Source of the DNA: Anodontia alba
Lineage: Eukaryota; Mollusca; Bivalvia; Lucinida; Lucinidae
Direction of reading: 5' to 3'
Assembly: GCA_964016985.1 (NCBI GenBank)
Contig: OZ024823.1
Coordinates: 27,949,716-28,013,715 of the forward strand
Length of the DNA stretch: 64,000 bases
Made by a program: the position numbers and the translations under genes
Notes under the pieces: generated by a model
Told to the model about the DNA's origin: nothing
Seen by the model: the letters and a program-made list of their open reading frames with translations, nothing else
Database searches by the model: none
In this document: in pieces, positions 32,987 through 43,977 of the stretch
Layout: every line of letters begins with the position of its first letter
Position numbering within the stretch: the first letter of the stretch is position 1

Positions 32987-33658
32987 AGTGATGAGCTGTA
33001 TAGGGTCAGACGAGATAGAACAGAGATGGCAGTTAAAGGGAAGGAATCCTGGAATCGACACAGCTGAATTGCTATATGGATGACCTCGTATTTGCCCAAT
33101 TTGAAGATGTCACCTTAAAGCCTGAGGTGGTTTCAAGACTATGAAAATTCTGTTTACTCTCTAACCCCATTTTAGTGAGAAGAACACCATGATGACTTAA
33201 ATAGACCCCCTCTAGTAATTTCAACAGACCAACATATTTATCCACTTGTGACCTACTTAGCTGGACCCTGAGTCAGGTGGGATATCCGTCTTATCTTAGT
33301 TTTACCAGCAAAAGGGCAGACAAATTGTGGCGTTCTGGCCAGCAGAGATGGTATAATTAAGGTAAACATAAAGATCTCCAAAAACGGAAGGGTAGAAAGG
33401 GTATAGAAACGTGTTTCCTCAAGAAAACAAGTGTAAGCCTGACCAGCAGGAATATATATATGTCAATAACACTTTCCCCTACCTGCAGAGAAACATAACA
33501 AATTCCTGCAGTAAAACCAACTAACAAATTTGATAAAGATATTGTTAAAGCCACTCTGAGTTATCTTCTCTTTTCTCATCCCTGAGGCAACACACTGTGC
33601 TCATAAATAGTAATTGATGGCTGGGCTCCTCATTTGATATCGAACCCATCTAGTGATC
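32987..33658 (+). other. Leader region upstream of ORF3
   Basis: Non-coding, ending in a pyrimidine/AG context cgaacccatctag at 33641-33653, just before ORF3, which could be a splice acceptor for a subgenomic mRNA. TGA at 33635-33637 closes the ORF3 frame upstream. Confidence 0.4.
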
Positions 33659-35161
33659 ATGACAACTGCTTATATGCTTCAGGTTCTAGACATCAGCATG
33701 CCAGGGTCAATTAGTCAAGGTGGGGGTGATATGGAGAAGGCCAAGCATCGGGGACGGGGATACCAATGTGTCAGATGCCTGAATGAAGGAAAAGAAGTCA
33801 TCCTGGAGAAGTGCCGTTTGGAAGACCATATAAGGAAATGCCATCTCAGCCTGGACCAGCTCCCTTTCTACTGTTCATTGTGCCTGTTCCGCTGCACTGA
33901 GAAGGCCCAGCTCAAGGATCATGTGTCAAAGTACAAATGGCACAAGCAAATGCTGAAAGAGAAGAATGTCGAGGATTCTCCCCAGTTCTTAAAGGAGAAT
34001 CCTACACCATACCAGATAGGAAAGGCAGACTATATTATGCTCTCCTATGAGGACTCCATCAGCTACTTCCACCAGAAGGGCCAAACAGGTCGCAAAACTT
34101 CAAACAGTGACAGTGACTTACTTGATGAAGCAGTTAGGGAGATTTTCCCAGTACCCCAACAAGATGGACCAGCCCCTTCTAACTCTGAAGTACAGACAGA
34201 TCAGGCTAAACAGCTTCTTGGTTCCATTCTTAATCTTCTTGGAGGGTTGCAGAGACCATCAAACCCAGTGATATTGCCCGATTCCATATACAGGCCAGCT
34301 ACAGTCACGGTAGCAGATGAGTCCACTGTGTCAAGTCCCACTGAAGTTGTTTCTCCTGTAGAGCAGAGAGTGCTTGCTGGTATATCTGAAGCTCCAGTCC
34401 TTCCAGCTGTTTCCATGCCATATGACAATTCACCATTGGAGGTCATTTCTACTCAACCTGTTATTACTGTGAGCCAATCTAACACTATGATCACTCCAGC
34501 TAATCTTGAGACTGACTCCTACTATACTGGTTCTTTAGATCTTTCTTCTGCAACCTCTGTATCTAAAGCCACAACTCCAGTCACAAGACCTACCATTTCA
34601 TTCCCTGCTGTCTCATCTGACCTAGACCTTTTTGATGAAGCTCCATTAGATCTCACCATCACCGGCGAGAAGAATAAGCCAGATGAAGCAGCTCTAGATT
34701 TGTCTGCCCCTCCAGCTCGGACCTCCCATGAAGAAGACACTGTAAATCTCTTGGACCAGATCCTGACAGATGAGGAAAGCGCTTTTACAGCAGAACCACA
34801 GACGATACAACCAAATGAACCATCTGAGGTGGCCAACAAAACATCCTCTGGTCTGGAGGAGCTGGGTTTCAACCTCAAGAAGGGGAATAAAGAGCTGAAA
34901 GAAGAAATAGTAAGGAACAGTAGAGCTATCCGCTGCCTGGAGAAGAGCATTAAAGAACAAACAGAAGCCTTTCAGCAGCAAACGCAGGTCCTGAGAAGCA
35001 TCCATGCTTCCATGAACAGCTTTGTGAACTATTACAGGACCTGTGCAAGAGAGGAAAGACGACAACAAGAAAGAAGAGATGATGACAGGAAGAGAGAAAG
35101 GGAAGAGGACATCAGCTGTTGGGTTGCCGATGACAGAAAAAGAAAAGAGAGCTCTACCTAG
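33659..35161 (+). CDS. Gypsy ORF3: zinc-finger / coiled-coil accessory protein
   Basis: 500 codons from ATG 33659 to TAG 35159-35161, in the position where env or accessory genes lie in retroviruses. Two Cys/His motifs near the N-terminus: C37-X2-C40...H57-X4-H62, then C72-X2-C75-X12-H88-X6-H95, the second with unusually wide His spacing. A long acidic, Ser/Thr/Pro-rich middle contains SLDLS (about 292-296), PLDLT (about 329-333) and ALDLS (about 345-349), each preceded or surrounded by acidic residues. C-terminus: coiled coil (about 398-450) and a charged Arg/Glu tail with RKRE and DRKRK, possible nuclear signals. No signal peptide or membrane segment, so it is not Env. Composition suggests a nucleic-acid-binding or transcription-interacting factor; function unknown. 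Similar zinc-finger frames may be common in molluscan genomes. Confidence 0.85.
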   Translation: MTTAYMLQVLDISMPGSISQGGGDMEKAKHRGRGYQCVRCLNEGKEVILEKCRLEDHIRKCHLSLDQLPFYCSLCLFRCTEKAQLKDHVSKYKWHKQMLKEKNVEDSPQFLKENPTPYQIGKADYIMLSYEDSISYFHQKGQTGRKTSNSDSDLLDEAVREIFPVPQQDGPAPSNSEVQTDQAKQLLGSILNLLGGLQRPSNPVILPDSIYRPATVTVADESTVSSPTEVVSPVEQRVLAGISEAPVLPAVSMPYDNSPLEVISTQPVITVSQSNTMITPANLETDSYYTGSLDLSSATSVSKATTPVTRPTISFPAVSSDLDLFDEAPLDLTITGEKNKPDEAALDLSAPPARTSHEEDTVNLLDQILTDEESAFTAEPQTIQPNEPSEVANKTSSGLEELGFNLKKGNKELKEEIVRNSRAIRCLEKSIKEQTEAFQQQTQVLRSIHASMNSFVNYYRTCAREERRQQERRDDDRKREREEDISCWVADDRKRKESST

Positions 35162-36520
35162 CCACCCCAGAAGAAAAAGAAGGATCACACTCCAAATGCA
35201 AGAAAGGAAAATTGTGGTCCAAGAGTTAAATCTGTGCTGGCCAGGATCATGCCACATAACAAAAGGAACTAAATTTGAGAAGTCAACAATAGAACAGAAA
35301 ACAAGATAGTGTTTGTGCATTTTTTTTAAGAAAGAAAAGTGTGAAATCCACAGTCAATAAGTCCCATGTTCTGAGCCCAATAATGCATGGACAGTTTACT
35401 CATCATGGAAAAATTTTTAGGTCTAAATTCCAGCTCTAGAGTATGTAATATTTCAATCCTAAAATCTATTATATTCTATCCTGTGGATGGAATGGAATAT
35501 TCAGGTTTCTGGATGTAGTGTACGAACTCTTTGGTATCTTCTGGGTAATATCAGAATAAAAACTAATTTGTTATTTTTTTATGTCAAGTTCGTATGCCTA
35601 TCGAAAATTGTTAAAAAAAAAATCATGATCATTTTTTTATTATTGCTTTAGTTACCTATCTGTGCATTAAAAGGCTCCATTTATTATTTTCTTTTAAATC
35701 AAATCATTCCAAAATACTGTGGAGATAGTGCAAATTCAATTTCAATTCAACTCAATTCAATTAATTGGATTACATTTTGTGACATTCAGATACCTCAGGA
35801 AATATGGATAACTGGAAAAAATATGAACTCATTTGGAACTGAGACAAGCTAGAATGTTGAATTCATACAAACAAAGGAAGGATTAATCAAAAATGAAATT
35901 ATCTAAAGCAGAAATAACTAATGGGATACAATTCAGAAAATAAAAATTGAACTGAATTATTCACATACATTCCATAAGAAACTGTATTGCTTCATATGTT
36001 TATCAGCTAAACAGTTGAAAGCTCCATTCTGTGACAAGGATATCTTTTGAAAAGTCTGTTTATTTTCCTTGGGCATCCTTGATTATAAATCAATAGAATG
36101 GAGGTTTCAACTTTTCTAATGTATGCACTTCATCAATTCTGGTTGATCTGGAATCCATGATCTAGTCATTAAGAGTGCTGATTCTTGATTAACGTGCCTT
36201 TCACCACTTTGGGTTGGAGTTAGCATGTATGTTAGGCCAAGTTCTGCTTTCAGAAAGTCAGGTATTCTTTCAATTTTTTTATTTATTTATTTTTTTTTTG
36301 TTTTTTTTTTTCCTCCTGACACTCCAGTTTTGCTCACCTCTGGAGAATGCCAGTCCAATCTATGTGTGATATGATTTTAAAGGTTGTAAAACCTGAACTG
36401 TCAGAAATACCAGTATTGAAGAGAGCATACAGTAGTAGATATTAAAATAGATCAAGTCTCTATTATCTTATGATGGAAAGTTATACAGTGGAACTTCCAC
36501 TATTCAATGCCTTCAATTTT

Positions 36521-36552
<32 letters not shown>

Positions 36553-37598
36553 GGGGGGGGGGGAGGGGGGGGGGTCCTGCAATCTACCTTGAGTTACCAG
36601 GGATTTGAATTTTTCAAACCTTGAGTTATCAAGAATTTGAATTATTCAAGACTGGAATTAGCAGAATCAAAGTATTGAAATTCTGCTGCATAGTAATTCA
36701 TGCTTAACATATTTGCTGTTCAAGGGTATACAGATTGCTCTGCATCAGGGATTCCATCCAAAGTTTGTGCTTAAACAATTTTCAGTTTTGTCCGGTTTTG
36801 ATTACGGTAAGATTTCAACTGTTATATTGAATGAGTTGAGGAATAGAGAGAGGTCGGAAAAGTGTATGTATATATGCATACATATATATATGTATGTATG
36901 TATGTATATGTATGTATGTATATATGTCTTCTGTTTTCTTTTACTGAGACCAATCTCAGAGAAATCCCCAGAAATCGCTGAAACTTGACAGGTCTGAAAA
37001 TTTCTAAGATAGTGATCACCTTCAGCCAAATGTTGGCCAGAGGGTCTGTGCAATTCAGTAGGAGCCACAGCATATAAACCAATAAAGCCATAGATGATGT
37101 TTGAAACTGCACCTGGCTAGGTTCAGCGAAGAAAAATCTTAATTTTGTTAAAACCAAATAAATCAGTGGCTGCTGATTGTGTATTTTTTTTTTTTTTTTT
37201 TTGGACTGTGCTTTCTTATTGTGTGTCTGATTCAGGCATAGGGCATGATGTGACAGTCTCGTTGATTTTGACCCTTCTCAGTACCTTCCAGTGCTAGTGG
37301 GTCTCAGATCATGAGAGGTGCTGCTCTGGGGGTGCTTTTAGGGGGAGTTGGTTAGAAAATTGTTCAGCTGCCGATGATTATATTTCTATAGCTAGAGATA
37401 ATTCATAATTTGCATTTACAAAGTCTTCCATCACATGCATAATAAACATGCAGTTTTTGGATGACATATGCCGTGGTGCAAACCTGCTTTGCCTGAAGGA
37501 TTGCCAGGAGTTTATAATTTTACCATGCTTACCTGTATGTGTTGATAGGCCTTTAACACAGCAGTCATGCATGTATTGTGTTAGCGGGAGCTTAACAC
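35162..37598 (+). other. Gypsy 3' non-coding region
   Basis: A/T-rich 2.4 kb with no supported frame. Holds a T14-G44 block (36517-36574), a (TATG)n microsatellite (about 36863-36928) and a T-run (37184-37201). Its length contributes to the unusual size of the element. Confidence 0.6.
36517..36574 (+). repeat. T14 followed by a 44-nt G-run
   Basis: About 14 T then 42 G with two interspersed A. Strong G-quadruplex potential on the element RNA strand. Length may be inaccurate because of sequencing. Confidence 0.8.
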
Positions 37599-37616
37599 AA
37601 GAAGGAGGGGGGTAAA
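37599..37616 (+). promoter_or_regulatory. Polypurine tract (PPT)
   Basis: AAGAAGGAGGGGGGTAAA directly abuts the 3' LTR TGTAAGG, the expected plus-strand primer position. Confidence 0.85.
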
Positions 37617-39470
37617 TGTAAGGTTTGGGACCCAGATTACAATATTTGTGCTAAGGCCTAGTTGTTCTGTGCCATATATGTATATTTTTTTTTTCATAGT
37701 TGTTGTTGCTGTTGAAATTCAGAATGAATCTGTGATATTGCAGTCTTTGATGGGCTCAGAATTAACTAGGATATTCATTTCTTTTATTTATCATTATCAT
37801 TATTTTTTTTGTTTGTTTCTTTCTAAAGCAGGGATGTCTTAGAAATGAACTTGTGTGGGCTTGGGGGGAAGGAAGAGAGCTTGAAGGGGGTGGGGGGAAG
37901 AAATTCTGATTGACTTGATTAGTGTTCTTTCTGGGACTCTGGAAAGCTAAATACCAATCTTATTTGTATACGGAGAACATGTGCTTGCTGCAATGCCTCA
38001 GATTCATTGAAGAATTTCCTTATTTATCATGCATTCTGCTGTTTAGCACCTACCTAATGCAGAAAATAGCTTGTGAGGAGTTGAACTGTCTGTGATTCTC
38101 ATCTTGTCATGTTAAATTTACAAGTAATCCTGTACTGTTTTGGTTGCTTTACTTTCAGTTTTATGTATTGATCCTCCATTTTTGCTGTAATTACTCTAAA
38201 ACATTCGGTGTTATGGTATAAAAATAGACTAGTTGCACTGTATATATAGGTCATCTGAGGTCATTCAGCAGACTATCAATACGGAAGAATTCACTTTCAT
38301 CTTTCAACATAAATAACTCTAAAATTACAAGTTTGTTTTCAAAACTTTTTCCAGGTTAGAAAGAAAGATGTTTTTAGAATTTTTTTCTTTGGTTTTAATG
38401 TTGGAAGCCATTCAACTTTTTAGAGTTTTACAAGTTTAAAGTGGTTGGGGGGTGTTCTTCAGAGCATTTTCCCACAAGAATCCTTGCGGGAGCCTGTCGT
38501 GGGATCATGTGGGGAGAGGCTTGTGGGGTATTTCTGTGGGAAAATGGGGATGTGTGGGATGGAAAAAGCTGTGGGATATAAATAGCTTCCAACGGAGCTG
38601 TGTGGGGGACTTCACATTTGACACCATAGGGTTCACTTCAGTTTTAAAGGTGTTTATTTATTTAAATTTTATTTCAAATATTACTGGGGTCCAAATTAGT
38701 TGGGAGTAAATGAAACATTTAATTAAGAATAGATTATTTTTTTTTATGCATCTGCCTGTCTAAATTCCCATTTTTTTTAGTGATTTTATTTATTTATTTT
38801 ATTTTATTTTTTTTCCCTTCTTCTCCTTTAACAAGCATTTAAATCTGATTTTTTTTTATTATTATTTCATCAGTAGTAGTCACCTTTGCCATATATTTGT
38901 TTGTTCATATGTTTCTTGAAAGGTGCTAAATATTAGAATCCAAGAATACTGATGTGTTTGAGATAGTTAATAGATAATATCTTAAGATCTGTTTGGGAGC
39001 TCAGCCAGTCAGTTAAAGCAAGGTTTTAAATTACCAATATTCTTGATCTCACCAAATAAATCATTGAACTGTACCTGCATCTTAAGTTTTGATTTCCATT
39101 CCTTCCTTTGCAACCCAAAGTGATCCAACAACCAAAAATTCTGTTTATTCTATCATGGTGAAGTCCAGTCTACTACTATAAGTAGACTAGTGATATATAT
39201 AAAATACATATAAGATAGACAGGCTGTCTGATGTCTGTCAGTGGCCATCATCTGGAATTTAGTTTATAATTCGGCAGACAGGCTGAGGGCATACATTAGG
39301 TCTAGCCAACTCCTTGTCTGTCGATGCTATATTCTGTCGACAGGCCGCCTGCTGGTGATTGACAATTCACGCTACCACTTTTCTGTCAGTCGCCGGGCTT
39401 TCTGTCAGTCGACAGCAGCAGTCAAACCATATCGAGTCAATTAAAGTCCTAAAACCCTCGGCACGTTACA
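37617..39470 (+). repeat. 3' LTR of the Gypsy element
   Basis: 1854 bp, almost identical to 23048-24902. Followed by ATAT (39471-39474), matching the ATAT before the 5' LTR. Confidence 0.96.
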
Positions 39471-39474
39471 ATAT

Positions 39475-39700
39475 ATATAAGGACCGTGCCATGCGAAAAA
39501 CGTGTCTTCGGGCATATGCATCCGCGCAGTTTGATCAGGGCCTTCGCAGTCCTCTGACAGAATCATTGGATACTATAGAAAGTATGAATGTAGAGCCAAA
39601 GCCCGGATGAGACTTTACATGTGCAGGATGATATGAATCTGTGCATTTTGCACATGTTCGAAGAAACGTTTTCGCTTGACGCTGCTCATATGATATGTAC
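39475..39700. repeat. Family F repeat copy 1
   Basis: Matches 47041-47262: GACCGTGCCATGCGAAAAAC, GTCTTCGGGCATATGC, GATCAGGGCCTTCGCAGTCC, AAAGCCCGGATG, CATGTGCAGGATGATATGAA and CGCTTG.CGC in the same order. The Gypsy element inserted at its edge. Confidence 0.65.
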
Positions 39701-40134
39701 AGACTGCAAAGCAGTGAATTTGAAGACCTTCGCGGACGTTTGCAAACTATTTATTCAGGACTGCGTTCGAAAGTGCAAGTTTACTCGCGACTGTTTTCCC
39801 CTGGACCCCTGCTTCTGTTGGCGCTTGTCATTAGGTACAGGGATCCAGGATAAAACCTTTCGCTATCACTTTGCACTTCTGAGCACAGTGGTGAGAATTT
39901 TCGGAAGGTGGCTGCGGCTGTTCGCAAACTATACCAAGAGCTGTCCTTTGCGCATCGAAAATGACATAACATTCATATACAGTAAAACTTAAATGACTCG
40001 AACCACCGATGGCTGGTTTACCAAAGCTGGTTCGAACTAGGTTTATAGTTCCTAGAAAGGTTTCAAGAAAACAAATATGTCGGAATATTTTAGAGATTCA
40101 TTTTATTACATCATGACAACATAGGTTGTGTGTA
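39701..40134. other. Unassigned intergenic sequence
   Basis: A 123-codon frame (39621-39992) starts inside repeat F and shows no family motif; not supported as a gene. Confidence 0.4.
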
Positions 40135-40397
40135 CATCATGAAAACACGCCTATATAATCTAAACCCCTTAAACCCCACTTTTATATAGTAAAACGGGTT
40201 TACAGGGGTATACATTATTTTTATTATTTTGCTTAAAAACAGATTGTGGGTACTCATTAGAACCGCATCGCTGAGGCGGTTCTAACGAGAACCCACAATC
40301 TATGTTTTGAGCAGAAATATGAAAAATATTAGATTTTTTTTTAACTGAAAATTTTCCTTTTTGGTTGTAAAATTTTCAATATATGTGAATACGCGTG
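40135..40397 (+). mobile_element. MITE family E copy 12
   Basis: Forward. Left terminus CATCATGAAAACACGCC; right terminus eroded (gtgaatacgcgtg). Hairpin present with several unmatched arm changes, so older. Confidence 0.8.
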
Positions 40398-40599
40398 CAA
40401 TGACATTAGAAGTGCCTATTCGAGGCGAGTCTAATGAGTACACTCAACATACTATTTTATAGAAGATAAAATTTATACTAAATTGTCCCATTTGCCTCTT
40501 GACTTGGCGCTATAATTAACAACTGCCCATGTCTATAACAAATTTTGATAGTCCTTGCAATATTCGAGCCAATGAATTTAGATTGTATATAAAACTCAT

Positions 40600-40815
40600 A
40601 CAAAGGTCTTTGAAAATAAATGCCTGATGTCTCAAAAGCACACTGCTAGCGATCAGAACTGACCCAGATCAAACTCCATATAATGTGGCACTCACTCTAG
40701 GTTCGGTACTGTTTGCCATTAAACTGCACTGCAAACCGCAGCACTCTAGTCCTTTAGCGTTTAAACAGACCAGTCCTACTTCCAAAATGGCATAATCCAG
40801 CAGGCATAAATGGAC
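40600..40815. mobile_element. Family B MITE, diverged
   Basis: Ends with GGCATAAATGGACCAATA and keeps GACCCAGATCAAACTCCATA.AATGTGGC in the core. Confidence 0.4.
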
Positions 40816-40828
40816 CAATATTATTTAT

Positions 40829-41034
40829 TTAACCCTTTCATCACTGAGTTTCTGAAGTGGACTCTTCCATTCTTGCAGTTGGACTTGTCCACTGAGGAAA
40901 ATAGAGGTTTATATTTAAAATCAAAAACATAATGACAAACAGTGTAGATCCTGATGAGACGGCTCGTCACGAGCCATCTCATCGGGATCTACACTGTTTG
41001 CACATACATTTGTTTTGGACTGAAAGGGGTAAAT
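40829..41034. mobile_element. Family B MITE, CCCTTTCATC subtype
   Basis: TTAA then CCCTTTCATCACTGAG at left and GACTGAAAGGGG at right. The perfect core palindrome AGTGTAGATCCTGATGAGAC/complement meets at GGCTCGTCACGAGCC (about 40940-40996). Confidence 0.65.
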
Positions 41035-41140
41035 ATTGTTTTCTGTGGGCTAACAATGCTTAGAAAGAAAACAATACGGCAACAATGTAATAAAATATGT
41101 ACTCAAAAGATGTACTCAAAATAGTAAGCACTCTAGAGCT

Positions 41141-41245
41141 CAGCTAGCATTCTTTATAAATCTACAGCGGGCCGTTATCGGCCCGTCAGCTACCCTGACG
41201 GGCCGATAACGGTCCGCTATAGATTTATGTAGAATGCTTACTGGG
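41141..41245. mobile_element. MITE family D copy 2
   Basis: 105-bp near-perfect palindrome: CAGCTAGCATTCTTTATAAA ... complement, centre CGGCCCGTCAGCTACCCTGACGGGCCG. Confidence 0.85.
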
Positions 41246-41490
41246 CTACTACTTCCAGTCTCAGCATCTACATTTTACATTTTCAGAACCATATATCTTG
41301 TTATGTGCGGTTTGTAAGTACTTATAATGCATATGGGGTCATTTTATTTACAAAATATTATTTACATTTACCATTTTAGTATTGGCTGGAGTTTAACGGC
41401 CAGTCAACACTATTAAGGTCATGTCGAGCCGGTCAGTTTGTTTCACCATTTTTTTTTCTGGGCATTGTCCGTCTTCTAATCTATTAACCT

Positions 41491-41734
41491 GGGCCCGGTT
41501 GTTCAAAGCGTCGTTAGCTTAACGAGCTCGTTAAGGGTCATTTCGTTAACTGTTTTAGCGTATTCAATGTACAATATTCTAATATTTTTTGCTGAAAAAA
41601 TGTGAGTAGCTTTTGCACTGCAAAAGCTACTCACATTTTTTCAGCAAAAAATTTCAGCATATTTGCGTATCACTGGATGTAAATTTTAACGAATCTTTAA
41701 CTAACGATGTCGTTAGCTTTGAACAACTGGGCCC
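41491..41734. mobile_element. MITE family C copy 4 (full length)
   Basis: 244 bp, opposite orientation to copy 3. GGGCCCGGTTGTTCAAAGCG ... GAACAACTGGGCCC. Perfect central hairpin TTTTTTGCTGAAAAAATGTG...complement (41586-41652). Confidence 0.9.
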
Positions 41735-41742
41735 AGTATGTG

Positions 41743-41935
41743 TGCACATTCTTTGGCCAGAAACTGACAACCGTCCTTCTTGAATCAACGAAAGGGAGAG
41801 AATAACCGTAGAAAATATTTCATCAATCTCCACGACCGAATGTTGCCGGACCCGGCGGGGATCGAACCAGCGACCTTCTGATCACCGGTCGGATGCGGAT
41901 CTGACTGAGCCACCGAGGTCGGCATTCAGTGCCGC
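41743..41935 (-). mobile_element. tRNA-derived SINE
   Basis: Read on the minus strand, 41923-41844 is tRNA-like. It has a box A-like TGGCTCAGTCAGAT, a box B GGTTCGATCCC, a T-arm, and a weak acceptor pairing (GCCGACC with GGTCCGGC). The anticodon stem CGACC/GGTCG closes an oversized loop, so it is not a functional tRNA. Non-tRNA body follows towards 41743, abutting MITE C copy 4. Confidence 0.65.
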
Positions 41936-42040
41936 CAGTGTATTCTGATATTTCCCCATATTATTTTGTTCTAATATGCAGTTGAGAATTTTAGTATTGT
42001 TTCATTTTACTGGATCTCTTTACAGTCTCTTTATATGTAC

Positions 42041-42330
42041 TGAATATATAGGGGGTGGTTGGGTGTGGCGAAGGTGTCGTGTATCTTACGTCAACGGGAA
42101 GTCCAACTGATACTGGCTTACAGTTTGGCAAGGCCTGCTATCCTTGTAGCAGGTAAGGGTAGATGGGGAATTTCTTCTGTTTTTTTTTCACTTTCATTCC
42201 TGTTCCTCTTTCTTCCCTGTCTCTCTCTTTCATTTCCACTACTATCTCTTCTATCTCTTTTCTCCCTTTCTCTGGGAGACGACACAAGGGTTGATGTGCC
42301 GTTAAATTCCAATACAATCGAAAAACTTAA
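42041..42330. mobile_element. SINE-like repeat I, copy 2
   Basis: Aligns with 11682-11940: GTGTATCTTACGTCAACGGG, ACTGATACTGGCTTACAGT, a CTTTCATTCCTGTTCCTC stretch, and the end TCTGGGAGACGACACAAGGG then GTGCCGTTAAATTCCAAT. Confidence 0.55.
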
Positions 42331-42344
42331 TATATAAAAGCAGC

Positions 42345-42560
42345 AAAATGAGCCGCAATGTGACAAAACGTACCTTCTGACATGTACACCTAAAGAAATC
42401 TCAAATAAGCTCGCGCATGCGCGCAGTCTAATCAGAGTCTTCGTTGATCGCATGAAGAAACTCTTGCATCCTTGGCTGTCTACAATACGCCCAGTGAAGA
42501 TTCTGATGCGCAGTCTGATCTAAATATTCGCTGGGCGCTTACGTCCGTAGGTACGTACCC
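42345..42560. mobile_element. Family M MITE, uninterrupted copy
   Basis: ATGAGCCGCAATGTGACAAA ... right arm TAGGTACGTA; core GCTCGCGCATGCGCGCAGTC. It serves as an empty site for the E insertions at 52339 and 63549, because it carries both target regions undisturbed. Confidence 0.6.
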
Positions 42561-43029
42561 TGATGTTGCGATTCATATATAATCAGATTAGCTCTTCGTA
42601 AAATAATCGTACAAACATGATCATTTTTATGAATTTTTTCCAACTTCTTATTAATTTTAGTCACACATATTTCACACATTCATGCATTTCACACATATAA
42701 TTTCTTATTAATCAGAGTATAAAAAATTCAATATTTTGGATGCCTGATCCAAATTTTGACCGATAAATAGAACGTGTTGGTACATGTACCACTACTCTAT
42801 GCATTGCAAAGCGACCAGCTCCGTGCTTGAAAGTCAATGCATGTTTTATGTTTTACTTTGAGGGCAGCCCCAAGAAAACGGATAATCGAATCCCGGTTCG
42901 GCTAATAAAAACTTCAGTAAAAATTGATCATGTAATCATTCTACAGTCGTTCTTCCTCTACCGCTGATTCGAGAAGGGTAGGTGTCAGTTACTGGCAAAA
43001 GTATGTGTACAAGTACTGGTTTACCGCTT

Positions 43030-43308
43030 CATCACGAAAACACGCCTATATAAATTTGACCCTCTTAAACCCAAATTTTATATAGTAAAACTAGGGTTTA
43101 CAGGGGTATACATTATTTTTTCTTATTTCTGCTCAAAACATAGATTGTGGGTACTCGTTAGAACCGCCTCGCCGAGGCGGTTCTAACGAGTACCCACAAT
43201 CTATGTTTTGAGCAGAAATATGAAAAGTATCAGTATTTTTATCTGAAAATTTTCCTTTTTTTGGTTGTAAAATTTTCAATATATTTGAATAGGCATGTTT
43301 TTGTAATG
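43030..43308 (+). mobile_element. MITE family E copy 13, near-consensus reference
   Basis: 279 bp. Left terminus CATCACGAAAACACGCCTAT, right terminus complementary to CATTACAAAAACATGCCTAT. Two unlike arms (AACCC..TTTTATATAGTAAAAC on the left; TATCTGAAAATTTTCC on the right) flank a perfect hairpin of about 93 nt (about 43123-43217): TTTCTGCTCAAAACATAGAT, TGTGGGTACTCGTTAGAACC, apex GCCTCGCCGAGGC, and the complement. No coding capacity and no obvious target duplication. Confidence 0.95.
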
Positions 43309-43977
43309 TAGAGGATTAAACCTATCCCGGAACAGTGTGAGCAGGTTAACTCATCGGTTCGACATAGCCTTTACAGTTTTGGCTGGGCCGAAAAAAATTA
43401 AACTCAAACAAAAGTTAAAATGAATGGCTCCGACGTAAAATTTCTCTTGGAGATATATACATTCTCTTTAAACAATGAAATATTTGTTTCCCTTCCCTTC
43501 TCATTTAGAGCTATGCATTCGGATGGCTGTTGTCTGAAATTGTGGGCTGTCTTGTGTATCTCAATACTTTTTGGTTGAAAAAAGCCATCTGTACCTCTGA
43601 ATTCACAATGTCCTTAAAATACACTAAATATAGGCGTAGCGCTCATTACGCACATTATAGGGAAACACTCACAACATATAAAGTATGTTTGATGTTCAAA
43701 CTGAACAGTTTGGTGCGTTCTATCAAACACCATCAAGAAATGAGGAAGTTATTGGAGTTTTTAGCTTTTGTAATTATCAATATAGCGCCGCTATTTTGGA
43801 AACTTAATGAGGGACTGAAAATTTCTAAAATAACAATGAAACTTTCTGTTACAAAAAATAATGCAGTTTTAGGAAAATAAGTTTCTTTTTTCGAAAGAAG
43901 ACATGTGCAGAAAGAAAGCATTTGATATTTTTGCATATTTGAGTTATTCAGTTAATGCTTATTTAATTAGGAGCAAA
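43309..43977. other. Unassigned intergenic sequence
   Basis: The 116-codon frame at 43530-43880 is Lys/Ile/Asn-rich without recognisable domain; no splice context supports it. Confidence 0.4.

Larger units (their letters stand above)
23048..39470 (+). mobile_element. Complete young Ty3/Gypsy LTR retrotransposon, 16.4 kb
   Basis: Bounded by two near-identical LTRs (23048-24902 and 37617-39470) that start TGTAAGG and end GTTACA, with ATAT directly before and after, consistent with a 4-bp target duplication. Internal order: candidate PBS, gag, pol (protease, RT, RNase H, integrase, i.e. Ty3/Gypsy order), a 65-bp tandem array, a third ORF with zinc-finger motifs, a G-run, and the PPT. gag, pol and ORF3 are uninterrupted, and by eye the LTRs differ by four substitutions and one 1-bp indel in 1.85 kb, so insertion was very recent. 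No MITE has landed inside it, unlike the flanks. It is about three times the usual Gypsy length. Confidence 0.96.

Noticed and set aside
33659..35161. ORF3 as an Env protein
   Set aside because: No signal peptide, no membrane segment, no furin-like site; composition is that of an intracellular regulatory protein.
36802..37157. Minus-strand frames of 88 and 111 codons
   Set aside because: Driven by the (TATG)n microsatellite (IHTYIYIHTYI-type residues) within non-coding Gypsy sequence.
41844..41923. Functional tRNA gene on the minus strand
   Set aside because: Box A/B-like motifs are present, but acceptor pairing is weak and the anticodon loop too long; better explained as a SINE head.
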